From assembly GCF_001428745.1 (NCBI RefSeq), contig NZ_LMIO01000002.1, forward strand, positions 558,001 through 622,000: a DNA stretch of 64,000 nt, written 5' to 3'. The notes beneath the pieces were generated by a model that had not been told where the DNA came from, ran no database searches, and was given only the letters and a program-made list of their open reading frames with translations. The position numbers and the translations under genes were made by a program. Numbering within the stretch: the first letter of the stretch is position 1; each line of letters starts with the position of its first letter. The stretch is from Leifsonia sp. Root227. GTDB taxonomy: Bacteria > Actinomycetota > Actinomycetes > Actinomycetales > Microbacteriaceae. Of this stretch, positions 1 to 7,593 are shown piece by piece.

Positions 1-562
1 CGTCCACGGCCAGGACGGCGCTGCGGACGATGCTCGCGACCACCGGAGTGGCCGGCGTCGGCGTGCCGGCTCCCCAGATCGGCCCGACGCCGATGATGAC
101 CGCATCCGGAAGGGCCGTGCGGAGCCGCTGGAGCTGAGCCGTCGCAGTGTTCTTGAGCTCGATCGTCGAGCCGAGGGTGTCGTTGCGGGTCGCGGCGATG
201 ATGACCACCTGCGGGCGAAGCGCGATGGCCTGGCTGACCTGCGCCTCGTATGTGTGCGTGTTGAGCCCCGGGGCGATGAAGCCGGAGGCGCTGTCGGCGA
301 AGTCGTTGAGCGTCCAGCCGAACTGGTCGGCGACCAGGAACGGCCAGGCGTCGTCGTACGGCACGCCGTTGCCGATGGCGATGGAGTCGCCGATGGCCGC
401 AGCGCGCACGGGCGCGCTGGACGTCGCCTGCGGGGTCGGGGTCGCTTCCGGCGCTCCTGTGAAGGTGGTTCCGCCCGCGAGGGAGGTGCACCCTGCGGTC
501 ACAGCGATGACGATGGTGGCGACGGTGACGGCGGCGATTCGGGTTATCGGTCGGGCGAACAC
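1..562 (-). CDS. SGNH/GDSL-type secreted hydrolase, 3' end cut by window edge
   Basis: The minus-strand frame beginning at GTG 562 stays open to the window edge, so about 187 N-terminal residues are visible and the C-terminus is missing. Residues about 5-25 form a hydrophobic signal segment ending in VTAGC, which resembles a lipobox, so the protein is probably a lipoprotein. A Thr/Pro/Ala-rich linker follows, then AAIGDSIAIGNG, the block-I GDS motif with the catalytic Ser of SGNH hydrolases. A hexamer TATGCT lies 8 nt upstream of the GTG and no ribosome binding site is visible, so the message may be leaderless. SGNH enzymes hydrolyse esters such as acylated glycans; the substrate here cannot be told. 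The catalytic Asp/His block would lie beyond the window. Confidence 0.75.
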   Translation of the reverse strand, partial: MFARPITRIAAVTVATIVIAVTAGCTSLAGGTTFTGAPEATPTPQATSSAPVRAAAIGDSIAIGNGVPYDDAWPFLVADQFGWTLNDFADSASGFIAPGLNTHTYEAQVSQAIALRPQVVIIAATRNDTLGSTIELKNTATAQLQRLRTALPDAVIIGVGPIWGAGTPTPATPVVASIVRSAVLAVD

Positions 563-623
563 AGTTAGACAGCATACGGTGCCGCCTCCCCGGGGAAGCT
601 GAGGGGGACGGGCTCGCCGCAGA

Positions 624-1760
624 TCAGCTCCTGTCGAGCCCGTCGCGCAGCTCGTGGGTGAGGGAGCTGACGACGGCCTGCAGACTGCCGCCGTTCGCCT
701 CGGCCACCCTGAGCTGTCGCTGATAGCTGGCGCCCTTCGACAGGATCACATCGACCGTCTCCAGTTCGGCGAGGCAGCCGAGGCGTTCCGCCGTGGGGGA
801 GAGGTCGACGATCAGATCGCGCAGCGAGTCGGACACCAGCCGTTCGCTGCCGTCCGGCGCCGTGATGATCTCGGCGTCGAGCCCGTAGCGGGCCGCCCGC
901 CACTTGTTCTCCCGCACGAACCACGGCTGGAGGGTCACCGGCTCCACGCCGTCGTCGAGCTGGCCGGACATCCGGTCGGTGAGGCAGTGGATGAGGGCCG
1001 CGACCGCTCCGACCTCGTCGGCCGTCGACAGACCGTCGCAGGCGCGCATCTCGACCGTGCCCCACTTCGGCGACGGCCGGATGTCCCAGCGCACCTCGCT
1101 GTGGTCGGTCACGACGCCCGTCGTCACCAGGTCCTGGACGTATTCCTCGTAGTTGGCCCAGCTGCCGAACTGCCAGGGCAGACCCGCGGTCGGGAGCTGC
1201 TGGAACATCAGCGCCCTGTTCGACGCGTATCCCGTGTTCGCGCCCGCCCAGAACGGGCTCGACGCGCTCAGCGCCTGCAGGTGCGGGTAGTAGGTGAGCA
1301 GGCCGTTGACGATGGGGAGCGCCTTGTCCCTGTCGTCGATGCCGACGTGCACGTGGATGCCCCAGATCATCATCTGCCTGCCCCACCACTGCGTGCGGTC
1401 GAGCAGGCGGTCGTAGCGCTCGTTCGGCGTGACCTTCTGGTCGAACCACTGCGCGAACGGGTGCGTTCCTGCGCACATCAACTCGACGCCGAGCGGGTCG
1501 ATCACCTCGCGGACGAGGCCGATCAGCCCCTGGAGGTCCTCGATCGCATCCGGCACGGTGCGGTGCACCTTACTCACCAGCTCGACGGTGTTGAGGAGCA
1601 GCTCGTGGGTGATCTGCGGATGCTCCTCGCCGTCTGTCGAGAGCGCGTCCAGCACCTCCTGAGCGATCTGGACGAGGTCTCCCGTGGATGCGTCGACCAG
1701 CGCGAGCTCCCATTCGACTCCGACGGTGGAACGCTCGGATTCCGAGAATTCGATCTGCAT
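624..1760 (-). CDS. Glutamate-cysteine ligase family 2 (YbdK/EgtA-like)
   Basis: A 378-residue protein of the GCS2 carboxylate-amine ligase family. The N-terminus holds the family hallmark RSTVGVEWELALVD, followed by MCAGTHPFAQW, WGIHVHVGI and the internal PSPKWGTVEMRACDG. These enzymes join the gamma-carboxyl of glutamate to an amine, classically cysteine, in low-molecular-weight thiol or ergothioneine precursor synthesis; the true amine partner of YbdK-type proteins is often unknown. Start chosen at ATG 1760, with GGGACG 7 nt upstream; TTG 1790 and ATG 1778 are alternatives. The gene is divergent from the rpsP operon and no thiol-pathway gene is adjacent, so the substrate is inferred from family only. 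Confidence 0.9.
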   Translation of the reverse strand: MQIEFSESERSTVGVEWELALVDASTGDLVQIAQEVLDALSTDGEEHPQITHELLLNTVELVSKVHRTVPDAIEDLQGLIGLVREVIDPLGVELMCAGTHPFAQWFDQKVTPNERYDRLLDRTQWWGRQMMIWGIHVHVGIDDRDKALPIVNGLLTYYPHLQALSASSPFWAGANTGYASNRALMFQQLPTAGLPWQFGSWANYEEYVQDLVTTGVVTDHSEVRWDIRPSPKWGTVEMRACDGLSTADEVGAVAALIHCLTDRMSGQLDDGVEPVTLQPWFVRENKWRAARYGLDAEIITAPDGSERLVSDSLRDLIVDLSPTAERLGCLAELETVDVILSKGASYQRQLRVAEANGGSLQAVVSSLTHELRDGLDRS

Positions 1761-1819
1761 AGTGGTCGTCCCAATCATCCGATTGTTCAAAGGGCGGCGT
1801 TGTCTGACAGAATAGCTAG

Positions 1820-1848
1820 TTGAGTTCCCTCGTACCCGACCCTCTAAT
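1820..1848 (+). promoter_or_regulatory. Promoter of the rpsP-khpA-rimM operon
   Basis: TTGAGT (1820-1825) and TCTAAT (1843-1848) are separated by exactly 17 bp, a good sigma70-like pair, with transcription predicted near 1855. This leaves a leader of about 90 nt before rpsP. It lies in the divergent gap with the GCS2 gene. Confidence 0.6.
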
Positions 1849-1942
1849 CAGGTGCGATGGAACACCATAGACCTCCTGCCGAGTGTGCCCCCACGCTCAC
1901 GGCAGACAGTTCGTCACGTCACTCATACACACAGGAGAATTT

Positions 1943-2422
1943 GTGTCTGTCAAGATCCGTCTGAAGCGCCTCGGCAAGATCCGCGCACCGTACTACCGCA
2001 TCGTCGTCGCCGACTCGCGCACCAAGCGCGACGGCCGCGTGATCGAGGAGATCGGTCTGTACCACCCGACCGAGGAGCCCTCGGTCATCCAGGTCGACTC
2101 CGAGCGCGCGCAGTACTGGCTCAGCGTCGGCGCACAGCCGACCGAGCAGGTCCTCGCCCTCCTCAAGCTCACCGGCGACTGGGGCCAGTTCAAGGGCGAC
2201 AAGAGCGCCACGAGCACGGTCAAGGTCAAGGAAGCCAAGGTCGAGTTCCAGGCCGACGAGAAGAAGAAGCCCGTCCTGAAGCCGAAGGCCGAGAAGCCGG
2301 TCGTCGCCGAGGCAGAGGCCGTCGTCGAGGCCGAGGTCGAGGCCGAGGAGGCCGCTGAGGCCGAGGTCGTCGCCGAGGCTGAGGAAATCACCGACGCTGC
2401 CGCCGACGGCGAGAAGGCGTAA
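1943..2422 (+). CDS. rpsP: 30S ribosomal protein S16 with long acidic tail
   Basis: The first about 85 residues are canonical bS16 ([43 protein letters not shown]). The start is GTG 1943 with AGGAG at 1933-1937. At 159 residues it is almost twice the length of enterobacterial S16. The extra part is a Lys-rich linker and then a roughly 45-residue Ala/Glu/Val tail built of AEAE and VEAE units. Such Ala/Glu tails are known on actinobacterial ribosomal proteins and are presumably solvent exposed. It is the first gene of the operon continuing into khpA (4-nt gap) and rimM. S16 is an early 30S assembly protein, which fits with RimM, a 30S maturation factor, in the same operon. Confidence 0.98.
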   Translation: MSVKIRLKRLGKIRAPYYRIVVADSRTKRDGRVIEEIGLYHPTEEPSVIQVDSERAQYWLSVGAQPTEQVLALLKLTGDWGQFKGDKSATSTVKVKEAKVEFQADEKKKPVLKPKAEKPVVAEAEAVVEAEVEAEEAAEAEVVAEAEEITDAAADGEKA

Positions 2423-2426
2423 CACC

Positions 2427-2657
2427 TTGCTCGCACCCGCACTCGCGCACCTCGTCAAGGGGATCGTGGATCACCCGGACGACGTGCACGTCGTTGCAAA
2501 GAGTTCGCCCCGTGGCGAGGTCCTCGAGGTTCGTGTGAACCCCGAGGACCTCGGCAGGGTCATCGGCCGCTCCGGCCGCACCGCCAAGGCGCTGCGGACG
2601 CTGGTCGGTGCGCTGGCCGACGGCCGACGCGTCCGCGTCGACGTCGTCGACGACTGA
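2427..2657 (+). CDS. khpA: KH-domain RNA-binding protein KhpA
   Basis: A 76-residue protein consisting of a single KH domain, with the diagnostic RVIGRSGRTAKALRTLV loop matching the GxxG RNA-binding signature (G-R-S-G). It starts with TTG at 2427, four bases after the rpsP stop, and ends one base before the rimM GTG, so translation is probably coupled. KhpA (YlqC family) binds RNA as a partner of KhpB/Jag and influences cell division and elongation in Gram-positive bacteria. Its position between rpsP and rimM is conserved in this phylum. Confidence 0.95.
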   Translation: MLAPALAHLVKGIVDHPDDVHVVAKSSPRGEVLEVRVNPEDLGRVIGRSGRTAKALRTLVGALADGRRVRVDVVDD

Positions 2658-2658
2658 G

Positions 2659-3288
2659 GTGGCCGACCACAAGCTGCCCCGCAAGGACGCCGCTCCACGA
2701 CCGGATGAGACCCAGCTGCGCGTCGGCAGGCTCACCAAGGCCCACGGCCTGAAGGGCGCGATCAAGGTCGAGCTCTACACGGACGAGCCGGAGAAGCGGT
2801 TCGTCCCCGGCGCGGTCTTCACCCTGCAGGTGCCGACCGCATCCAAGTGGCACGGCAAGACCCTCGAGCTGAACGAGCTGCGCTGGTACAACGGCCACGC
2901 CGTGGCCTTCTTCGCCGGCATCGACGACCGCTCGGAGGCGGAGACCCTCATCAAGGCCATCCTCTGGGTGAGCCAGGATGTGAAGGAACTGCCGGACGAG
3001 GACGACGCCTGGTACGACCACCAGTTGGTCGGACTGGACGCGATCCGCGACGGCGTGAAGGTGGGAACGGTCGCGCGTGTCGACCACCTGCCTGCGCAGG
3101 ACCTGCTCGCGATCAAGACCGCGAACGGCGAAGTGCTCGTGCCGTTCGTCAAGGCGATCGTTCCCGAGGTCGACGTGACGGCGGGAACGGTCACGCTCAC
3201 GCCGCCGGCCGGACTGTTCGAAGAACTGCCGGACGACGACGAGCCGGAGGACGACGAGCCGGAGACGGACGCACCAGCCGCCGAGTGA
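2659..3288 (+). CDS. rimM: 16S rRNA processing protein RimM
   Basis: A 209-residue protein. The RimM N-terminal barrel is recognised by LRVGRLTKAHGLKGAIKVELYTDEP and the PRC-barrel by DDAWYDHQLVGLDA and VLVPFVKAIVPEVD. RimM binds S19 on the 30S head and aids maturation. GTG 2659 is taken as the start because it directly follows the khpA stop (2655-2657); upstream in-frame codons lie inside khpA. The C-terminus is a strongly acidic tail of Asp-Glu-Pro units. A strong terminator follows immediately, so the downstream trmD is not in the same transcript here. Confidence 0.97.
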   Translation: MADHKLPRKDAAPRPDETQLRVGRLTKAHGLKGAIKVELYTDEPEKRFVPGAVFTLQVPTASKWHGKTLELNELRWYNGHAVAFFAGIDDRSEAETLIKAILWVSQDVKELPDEDDAWYDHQLVGLDAIRDGVKVGTVARVDHLPAQDLLAIKTANGEVLVPFVKAIVPEVDVTAGTVTLTPPAGLFEELPDDDEPEDDEPETDAPAAE

Positions 3289-3302
3289 CGCACTCAGACA
3301 GA

Positions 3303-3331
3303 AGAGCCCCGACCAGGAGTCGGGGCTCTTT
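3303..3331 (+). terminator. Intrinsic terminator after rimM
   Basis: AGAGCCCCGAC, loop CAGGA and GTCGGGGCTCT form a perfect 11-bp stem ending in TTT. It lies 15 bp after the rimM stop and closes the rpsP operon. It could also serve the converging gntR gene. Confidence 0.85.
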
Positions 3332-3333
3332 CG

Positions 3334-3390
3334 GCGTCTGTGCTCGTTTGCGTCTGTGCCTTCTGCGTCTGTGCCTTTTGCGTCTGTGCT
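3334..3390. repeat. Four direct repeats GCGTCTGTGC
   Basis: The decamer GCGTCTGTGC occurs at 3334, 3350, 3365 and 3380, spaced 15-16 bp and separated by T-rich spacers. It lies between the rimM terminator and the 3' end of the convergent gntR gene. On the minus strand the spacers read as A-rich. No function is evident. Confidence 0.8.
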
Positions 3391-3397
3391 CTTCTCG

Positions 3398-4060
3398 TCA
3401 GCGGACGATCGCGAGGCCGCGGGCGCGCAGGGAGCGGGTGTCCGCATCCAGTGCCGCCATCAGGCGCTCGTGGGTGCTGATGATGTGCCGGTGGATGCTG
3501 TCCGCCGCCGCGTCGGCATCCCGCGCCGCCAGCAGGGTCAGGATGTCGCGGTGCTCCTCCCAGGCGGTGCGTCTGGCGTCCTCGGTGCGCACCTCCAGCC
3601 AGCGGGTGCGGGCGAGGCGCGTCATGGCGGCGTCGACGCTGTCGGCGAAGAAATGGTTGCCGGACAGGCTCGCCAGCTCGACGTGGAAGCGCGTGCCTGC
3701 GCGCATCGCGTCGTCGCTCGGGCGCTGCAGGTCGAACTCGCCGAGCCTGCTCGTGAGGGAGGCGATGGCGTCGTCGGCGGCGCGGGCGCAGCTGTGGCGC
3801 ACGGCGGCCGACTCGACCGCGTCCCTCAGCTCGCTGAGCCTGGCGATCTCGCCGAGGTCGATCGGCGTGATCTGCCAGGCGCGTCCGTCGCGCTCCACCA
3901 GGCCGTCTGCCTCCAGGCGCATGAGGGCCGCGCGCAGGGGAGTGCGGGAGGCGCCCAGGTCGGTCTCGAGGCCGCGCTCGGTGAGGCGGGCGCCCGGCAT
4001 GCGCTCCAGATCGAGGATCTGCGCGCGCAGACGATCGTAGACGGTCGATTGCTCTGGCAC
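3398..4060 (-). CDS. GntR-family regulator, FCD subfamily
   Basis: A 220-residue protein. Residues about 5-70 are the winged-helix domain with the GntR signature (YDRLRAQILDLERMPGARL, LGASRTPLRAALMRLEADGLV). The remainder is an all-helical FCD effector domain with FHVELASLSGNHFFAD and a late WEEHRDILTLL and HRHIISTHERL, whose conserved Asp/His residues usually bind a metal and a carboxylate ligand. It starts at GTG with GGGAG upstream. It is divergent from an MFS transporter across a short gap with three identical palindromes, so it very likely represses its own gene and the transporter until the transported acid binds. Confidence 0.92.
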   Translation of the reverse strand: MPEQSTVYDRLRAQILDLERMPGARLTERGLETDLGASRTPLRAALMRLEADGLVERDGRAWQITPIDLGEIARLSELRDAVESAAVRHSCARAADDAIASLTSRLGEFDLQRPSDDAMRAGTRFHVELASLSGNHFFADSVDAAMTRLARTRWLEVRTEDARRTAWEEHRDILTLLAARDADAAADSIHRHIISTHERLMAALDADTRSLRARGLAIVR

Positions 4061-4073
4061 GCGTACTCCCTTT

Positions 4074-4107
4074 GGTATACCGGGTTGGTATACCGCTAGG
4101 GTATACC
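4074..4107. promoter_or_regulatory. Triple operator GGTATACC of the GntR/MFS pair
   Basis: Three perfect 8-bp palindromes GGTATACC start at 4074, 4087 and 4100, exactly 13 bp apart, filling the gap between the gntR and MFS starts. The extended form TGGTATACCG matches the TNGTNNNACNA type bound by FCD-subfamily GntR regulators. The third copy overlaps the region just upstream of the transporter GTG (4110), so binding should block initiation. Confidence 0.8.
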
Positions 4108-4109
4108 TC

Positions 4110-5315
4110 GTGACCTCCACCGTACAACGCACACCGCGGCCGTGGCTCATGCTTTCCTTCGGCGTCATCGCCCAGGCCAGCTCCACCGTGTTCGTGTCCA
4201 CGCCCGCGTTCCTCATCCCGCTGCTGCACACCGAGCGCGGACTCAGCCTCGCGCAGGCCGGCCTGCTCGCCTCCGCGCCGACGCTCGGGCTCGTCATCAC
4301 CCTGATCGGCTGGGGTGCGCTCAGCGATCGGATCGGCGAGCGCTGGGTGATCGCCTCGGGTCTTGCCCTCACGGCGGCCGTCGCCTTCGCAGCGATGTTC
4401 GCGAGCGACTATCTCAGTCTCGGCGCGCTGTTCCTGATCGGCGGCATGGCCTCCGCGAGCCCCAACGCCGCCAGCGGGCGCGTGGTCATCGGCTGGTTCC
4501 CGAAAGAGCGGCGCGGACTCGCGATGGGCATCCGGCAGATGTGCCAGCCGCTCGGCGTCGCCGTGGCGGCGCTCACGATCCCGCAGCTGGCCGCCGCGGG
4601 AGGAATCGCTACGGCGCTGGCGGTGCCCGCCGTGCTCTGCGCCGTCTCTGCTGTGCTCTGCGTTGTCGGCATCGTGGACCCGCCGCGGCCTCCGCGGGCG
4701 ACGGGAGGGGAGGCGCATCCGCAGGCCGTGTGGAAGCCGTACCGCGAGACATCGCTGCTCTGGCGCATCCACGGGGTGTCGATGCTGCTGGTGATCCCGC
4801 AGTTCACCGTGTCGACGTTCGGGCTGGTCTGGCTGGTGACCCAACTGCACTTCTCCGCGCTCGCGGCCGGGATCGTGATCGGCGTGAGCCAGTTCGCAGG
4901 AGCGCTCGGCCGCATCGGGATCGGCGTGCTGAGCGACAGGGTCGGCAGCCACCTGCTCCCGCTGCGCTGGGTGTCGGTCGCCGCCGCTGTGGTGATGCTG
5001 CTGATGGCCGCCGCATCGGCGCTCGGCGCAGGCTGGGCGGCGGTGATCCTGATCGTCGCGGCCATCGTGACCGTGGCGGACAACGGGTTGGCGTACACCT
5101 CCGTGGCGGAGATCGCTGGTCCGTTCTGGTCCGGCAGAGCGCTCGGGACGCAGAACACCGGGCAGTTCCTCGCGGCATCGGTTGTGGGGCCGGCGGTCGG
5201 CGGGTTGATCACCGTGCTCGGCTTTCCGCTGGCGTTCGCGGCGGTCGCGCTGTGCCCGGTGATCGCTGCGCCGCTCGTCCCGCGCGACAGGGAGCTCGCC
5301 GTCGTGCCGCAGTAG
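4110..5315 (+). CDS. MFS transporter, 12 TM
   Basis: A 401-residue major facilitator protein with about 12 hydrophobic segments, the loop 2-3 signature GWGALSDRIGERW in the N-half and a related GIGVLSDRVGSH in the C-half. The MGIRQMCQPLGVAVAALTIP stretch resembles transporters of small organic acids. It starts at GTG 4110 directly behind the third operator; TAGGGT at 4097-4102 is a possible -10 for a leaderless message. It is controlled by the divergent FCD regulator, which suggests an organic acid or aromatic acid substrate, though the sequence does not identify it. This cassette sits between rimM and trmD, which are normally adjacent. Confidence 0.9.
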   Translation: MTSTVQRTPRPWLMLSFGVIAQASSTVFVSTPAFLIPLLHTERGLSLAQAGLLASAPTLGLVITLIGWGALSDRIGERWVIASGLALTAAVAFAAMFASDYLSLGALFLIGGMASASPNAASGRVVIGWFPKERRGLAMGIRQMCQPLGVAVAALTIPQLAAAGGIATALAVPAVLCAVSAVLCVVGIVDPPRPPRATGGEAHPQAVWKPYRETSLLWRIHGVSMLLVIPQFTVSTFGLVWLVTQLHFSALAAGIVIGVSQFAGALGRIGIGVLSDRVGSHLLPLRWVSVAAAVVMLLMAAASALGAGWAAVILIVAAIVTVADNGLAYTSVAEIAGPFWSGRALGTQNTGQFLAASVVGPAVGGLITVLGFPLAFAAVALCPVIAAPLVPRDRELAVVPQ

Positions 5316-5326
5316 CAGCCCTCGAA

Positions 5327-5332
5327 TAGGCT
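5327..5332 (+). promoter_or_regulatory. -10 element for leaderless trmD
   Basis: TAGGCT lies exactly 6 nt upstream of the trmD ATG. The 6-nt spacer is all G. This gives trmD its own start of transcription after separation from rimM. No convincing -35 is visible. Confidence 0.5.
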
Positions 5333-5338
5333 GGGGGG

Positions 5339-6028
5339 ATGCGCATCGACATCGTCACGATCTTCCCCGAGTTCTTCGATGTGCTCGACATCTCGCTCCT
5401 CGGCAAGGCCCGTCAGACCGGCCTGATCGACCTCGGCGTGCACAATCTCCGCGACCACGCCCACGACAGGCACCGCACGGTCGACGATACCCCGTACGGC
5501 GGCGGGGCAGGCATGGTGATGAAGCCGGAGCCGTGGGGAGAGGCGCTCGACGGCATCCTGGAAGCCTCGCCAGGCGACCCGCTGGTGATCTTCCCGTCAC
5601 CGGCAGGCGAGGTGTTCACCCAGCGGATCGCGCGCGAGCTCGCGGAGGAGAAGCACCTGGTCTTCGGATGCGGCAGGTACGAGGGCATCGACCAGCGCGT
5701 CTTCGACGACACCGCATCGCGTGCCAGGGTGCGACTGATGAGCATCGGCGACTACGTGCTCAATGGGGGAGAGGTGGCGACGATGGCGATGATCGAGGCG
5801 ATCGGCCGGCTCATCCCCGGCGTGGTCGGCAACCCGGAGAGCCTCGTGCAGGAGTCGCACGAGGACGGCCTGCTCGAATACCCCAGCTACACCAAGCCGG
5901 CCGCCTGGCGGGGTCACGATGTGCCGCCGGTCCTGCTCTCCGGCAACCACGGCGCCATCGCCGCCTGGCGCCGCGAGCAGCAGCTGGCGCGCACCCGCGC
6001 CGTCCGCCCCGACCTCCTCCCCGAATAA
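5339..6028 (+). CDS. trmD: tRNA (guanine-N1-)-methyltransferase TrmD
   Basis: A 229-residue SPOUT methyltransferase that makes m1G37 in tRNAs with G36, preventing +1 frameshifts. The N-terminus [22 protein letters not shown], the [17 protein letters not shown] motif and the trefoil-knot AdoMet site ([35 protein letters not shown]) are all intact. It starts at ATG 5339, 23 nt after the MFS stop and 6 nt after a TAGGCT hexamer, and ends in a TAA that is part of a long inverted repeat. It is normally cotranscribed with rimM; here the MFS cassette and a terminator intervene. Confidence 0.98.
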   Translation: MRIDIVTIFPEFFDVLDISLLGKARQTGLIDLGVHNLRDHAHDRHRTVDDTPYGGGAGMVMKPEPWGEALDGILEASPGDPLVIFPSPAGEVFTQRIARELAEEKHLVFGCGRYEGIDQRVFDDTASRARVRLMSIGDYVLNGGEVATMAMIEAIGRLIPGVVGNPESLVQESHEDGLLEYPSYTKPAAWRGHDVPPVLLSGNHGAIAAWRREQQLARTRAVRPDLLPE

Positions 6029-6089
6029 TCGACTCCGAGGTTGTTCAGGCGACACGCCGGGTGTGGCCTGAACAACGTCGGACTCGATT
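6027..6089. terminator. Long inverted repeat between convergent trmD and map
   Basis: Arms 6027-6050 and 6066-6089 match at 22 of 24 positions, with a 15-nt loop that contains a smaller ACAC/GTGT pairing. It overlaps the trmD TAA and lies 31 bp from the map stop. It probably works as a two-way terminator although it lacks a clean T-tract; it is much longer than needed for that and may be an extragenic palindromic element. Confidence 0.7.
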
Positions 6090-6119
6090 GCGTGGGTGCT
6101 GGGGATGTGGGCGCGGCCG

Positions 6120-6887
6120 TCAGTCGCGGGCGGTGAGGACGAGCGGGCCGGACTCTGTGATGGCGACGGTGTGCTCGGAGTGGGCTCCGCGGGAGCCGTC
6201 GGCACTGCGCAGCGTCCAGCCGTCGCGGTCGGTGTAGATCTCGTCCGTCGACTCCAGGAACCACGGTTCGATCGCGATGACCAGGCCAGGGCGCAGGGGA
6301 TAGCCGCGACCGGCGCGGCCCTCGTTGGCGATGTGCGGATCGCCGTGCATCGTGCGGCCGACGCCGTGGCCGCCGAACTGCAGATTCACCGTGTAGCCCT
6401 CGGCGTGCGCGACGGCGCCGATCGCGGAGGAGATGTCTCCGACGCGGCCGCCTGGCTGCGCGGCCTGGATCCCGGCCGCGAGCGCGCGGCGCGTGGTGTC
6501 GATGAGGTGCAGGTCCGCATCCCGTGGCTGCCCGACCACCAGGCTGATCGCGGAGTCCGCCACCCAGCCGTCGACGGATGCGGCGAAGTCGAGGGTGAGC
6601 AGATCGCCGTCCTCGAGGCGATAGTCATGCGGCAGACCGTGCAGCACGGCGTCGTTCACGGACGTGCAGATCACCTTGCCGAACGGGCTCGCCCCGAACG
6701 ACGGGTGGTAGTCGATGTAGCACGACTCCGCCCCGGCCTTCCGGATGAGGTCGTGTGCGATCCGGTCGAGCTCCAGCAGGTTCACGCCCACCTTCGCCGC
6801 CGCGGCCGTCTGCTGCAGCACGTCGGCCACGAATCGGCCGGCCGGCCGCATCTGGTCGATCTCGGCAGGGGTCCTCAACTCGATCAC
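6120..6887 (-). CDS. map: Type I methionine aminopeptidase
   Basis: A 255-residue metallopeptidase that removes initiator Met from nascent proteins. The five metal ligands are recognisable: two Asp (LLTLDFAASVDGWVADSAIS), His in HGVGRTMHGDPHI, Glu in VIAIEPWF and Glu in HSEHTVAITESG. The start is taken as GTG 6887 because AAGGAG lies just upstream; the open frame continues to 6968 without support. It is convergent with trmD, with the long inverted repeat between them. Confidence 0.96.
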   Translation of the reverse strand: MIELRTPAEIDQMRPAGRFVADVLQQTAAAAKVGVNLLELDRIAHDLIRKAGAESCYIDYHPSFGASPFGKVICTSVNDAVLHGLPHDYRLEDGDLLTLDFAASVDGWVADSAISLVVGQPRDADLHLIDTTRRALAAGIQAAQPGGRVGDISSAIGAVAHAEGYTVNLQFGGHGVGRTMHGDPHIANEGRAGRGYPLRPGLVIAIEPWFLESTDEIYTDRDGWTLRSADGSRGAHSEHTVAITESGPLVLTARD

Positions 6888-7030
6888 GCTGTCTCCTTCA
6901 TATCGCCACCAGTGTTCCACAGTAGTTGCACGCGCGGCGCATTCGGTGTGCGACGGGCGCGCATCCACTGGGATTCGGCCATCGGCGAACCCGCAGCCGC
7001 TGCACAGGCGCGCGCCGTTACGCTGGTGCC

Positions 7031-7525
7031 GTGATCCTGCGCAAGGCGTTCTACTGGTGGTTGTTCCCCTCCGCCGTGATCCTGCCTGTCTGGCTGCTCA
7101 TCGGCTGGGCGATCTTCGGCTCGGGCGGATGGAGCTTCATCGGGCTTCTGATCCTCTGCCCGGTCCTGTTCATCGCGATGCTCGCCATCGGCGGCATCAT
7201 CATGGCCCGCAAGACCGTGCGCGACACCCGCGCCGTCTCCTGGTGGGACGTCGGGCTGATCGGCGCGTGGCACGCATCCATCGTCGTGTTCGGCTGCTTC
7301 ATCCCCGACGTGATGAGCTGGCTCGCCGTGCTCGGCATCCTGCTCGGCCTCGCCGCGTTCTGGGTCTCGCTCTGGCAGCTGGTCACCGAGGCCAGGATGC
7401 GCGTGCAGCAGACCTTCGAGGCATACGAACGCGCGGCGCAGCCGCAGCAGGTGCGTCGTCCTGAGGCTCTGTTCGAGGAGGGCTCGGAGGTCATCGTGAT
7501 CGAGGAGAGGCGCGACGAGCGCTGA
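7031..7525 (+). CDS. Small integral membrane protein of unknown function
   Basis: A 164-residue protein with four predicted membrane segments (LFPSAVILPVWLLIGWAIF, FIGLLILCPVLFIAMLAIGG, WDVGLIGAWHASIVVFGCFI, WLAVLGILLGLAAFWVSLWQ) and a charged cytoplasmic tail ending in Glu/Arg-rich sequence. I do not recognise the family. GTG 7031 is chosen because TACGCT lies exactly 6 nt upstream, matching the leaderless pattern seen at other genes; there is no Shine-Dalgarno sequence. It is divergent from map and upstream of the rplS promoter, with a hairpin overlapping its stop. Confidence 0.75.
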   Translation: MILRKAFYWWLFPSAVILPVWLLIGWAIFGSGGWSFIGLLILCPVLFIAMLAIGGIIMARKTVRDTRAVSWWDVGLIGAWHASIVVFGCFIPDVMSWLAVLGILLGLAAFWVSLWQLVTEARMRVQQTFEAYERAAQPQQVRRPEALFEEGSEVIVIEERRDER

Positions 7526-7557
7526 CGCCCGTGCGTTCCTGCACGGTCCGGGGCGTC
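7524..7557 (+). terminator. GC-rich hairpin at the end of the membrane protein gene
   Basis: GACGCCC (7524-7530) pairs with GGGCGTC (7551-7557), with an inner CGTGC/GCACG stem, followed by a short GTCGCTTT. It overlaps the stop codon and precedes the rplS promoter. It is probably a weak terminator. Confidence 0.5.
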
Positions 7558-7563
7558 GTCGCT

Positions 7564-7593
7564 TTGGCAAACGCATCCCGTTCATGGCAGAAT
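7564..7593 (+). promoter_or_regulatory. Promoter and long leader of rplS
   Basis: TTGGCA (7564-7569) and CAGAAT (7588-7593) lie 18 bp apart. Transcription near 7600 would give a leader of about 147 nt before the rplS ATG, containing pairable segments such as GCTCTGCCACAGGGGAGC. Long leaders on ribosomal protein genes often carry feedback elements; no known family is recognised here. Confidence 0.45.

Noticed and set aside
565..1476. Long minus-strand open frame overlapping the GCS2 gene
   Set aside because: Its translation is Arg/Pro/Ala-rich with no domain, while the overlapping frame is a clear GCS2 enzyme; it is a high-GC shadow frame.
4142..5329. Second long plus-strand frame over the MFS gene
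   Set aside because: Arg/Pro/His-rich shadow with no membrane segments.
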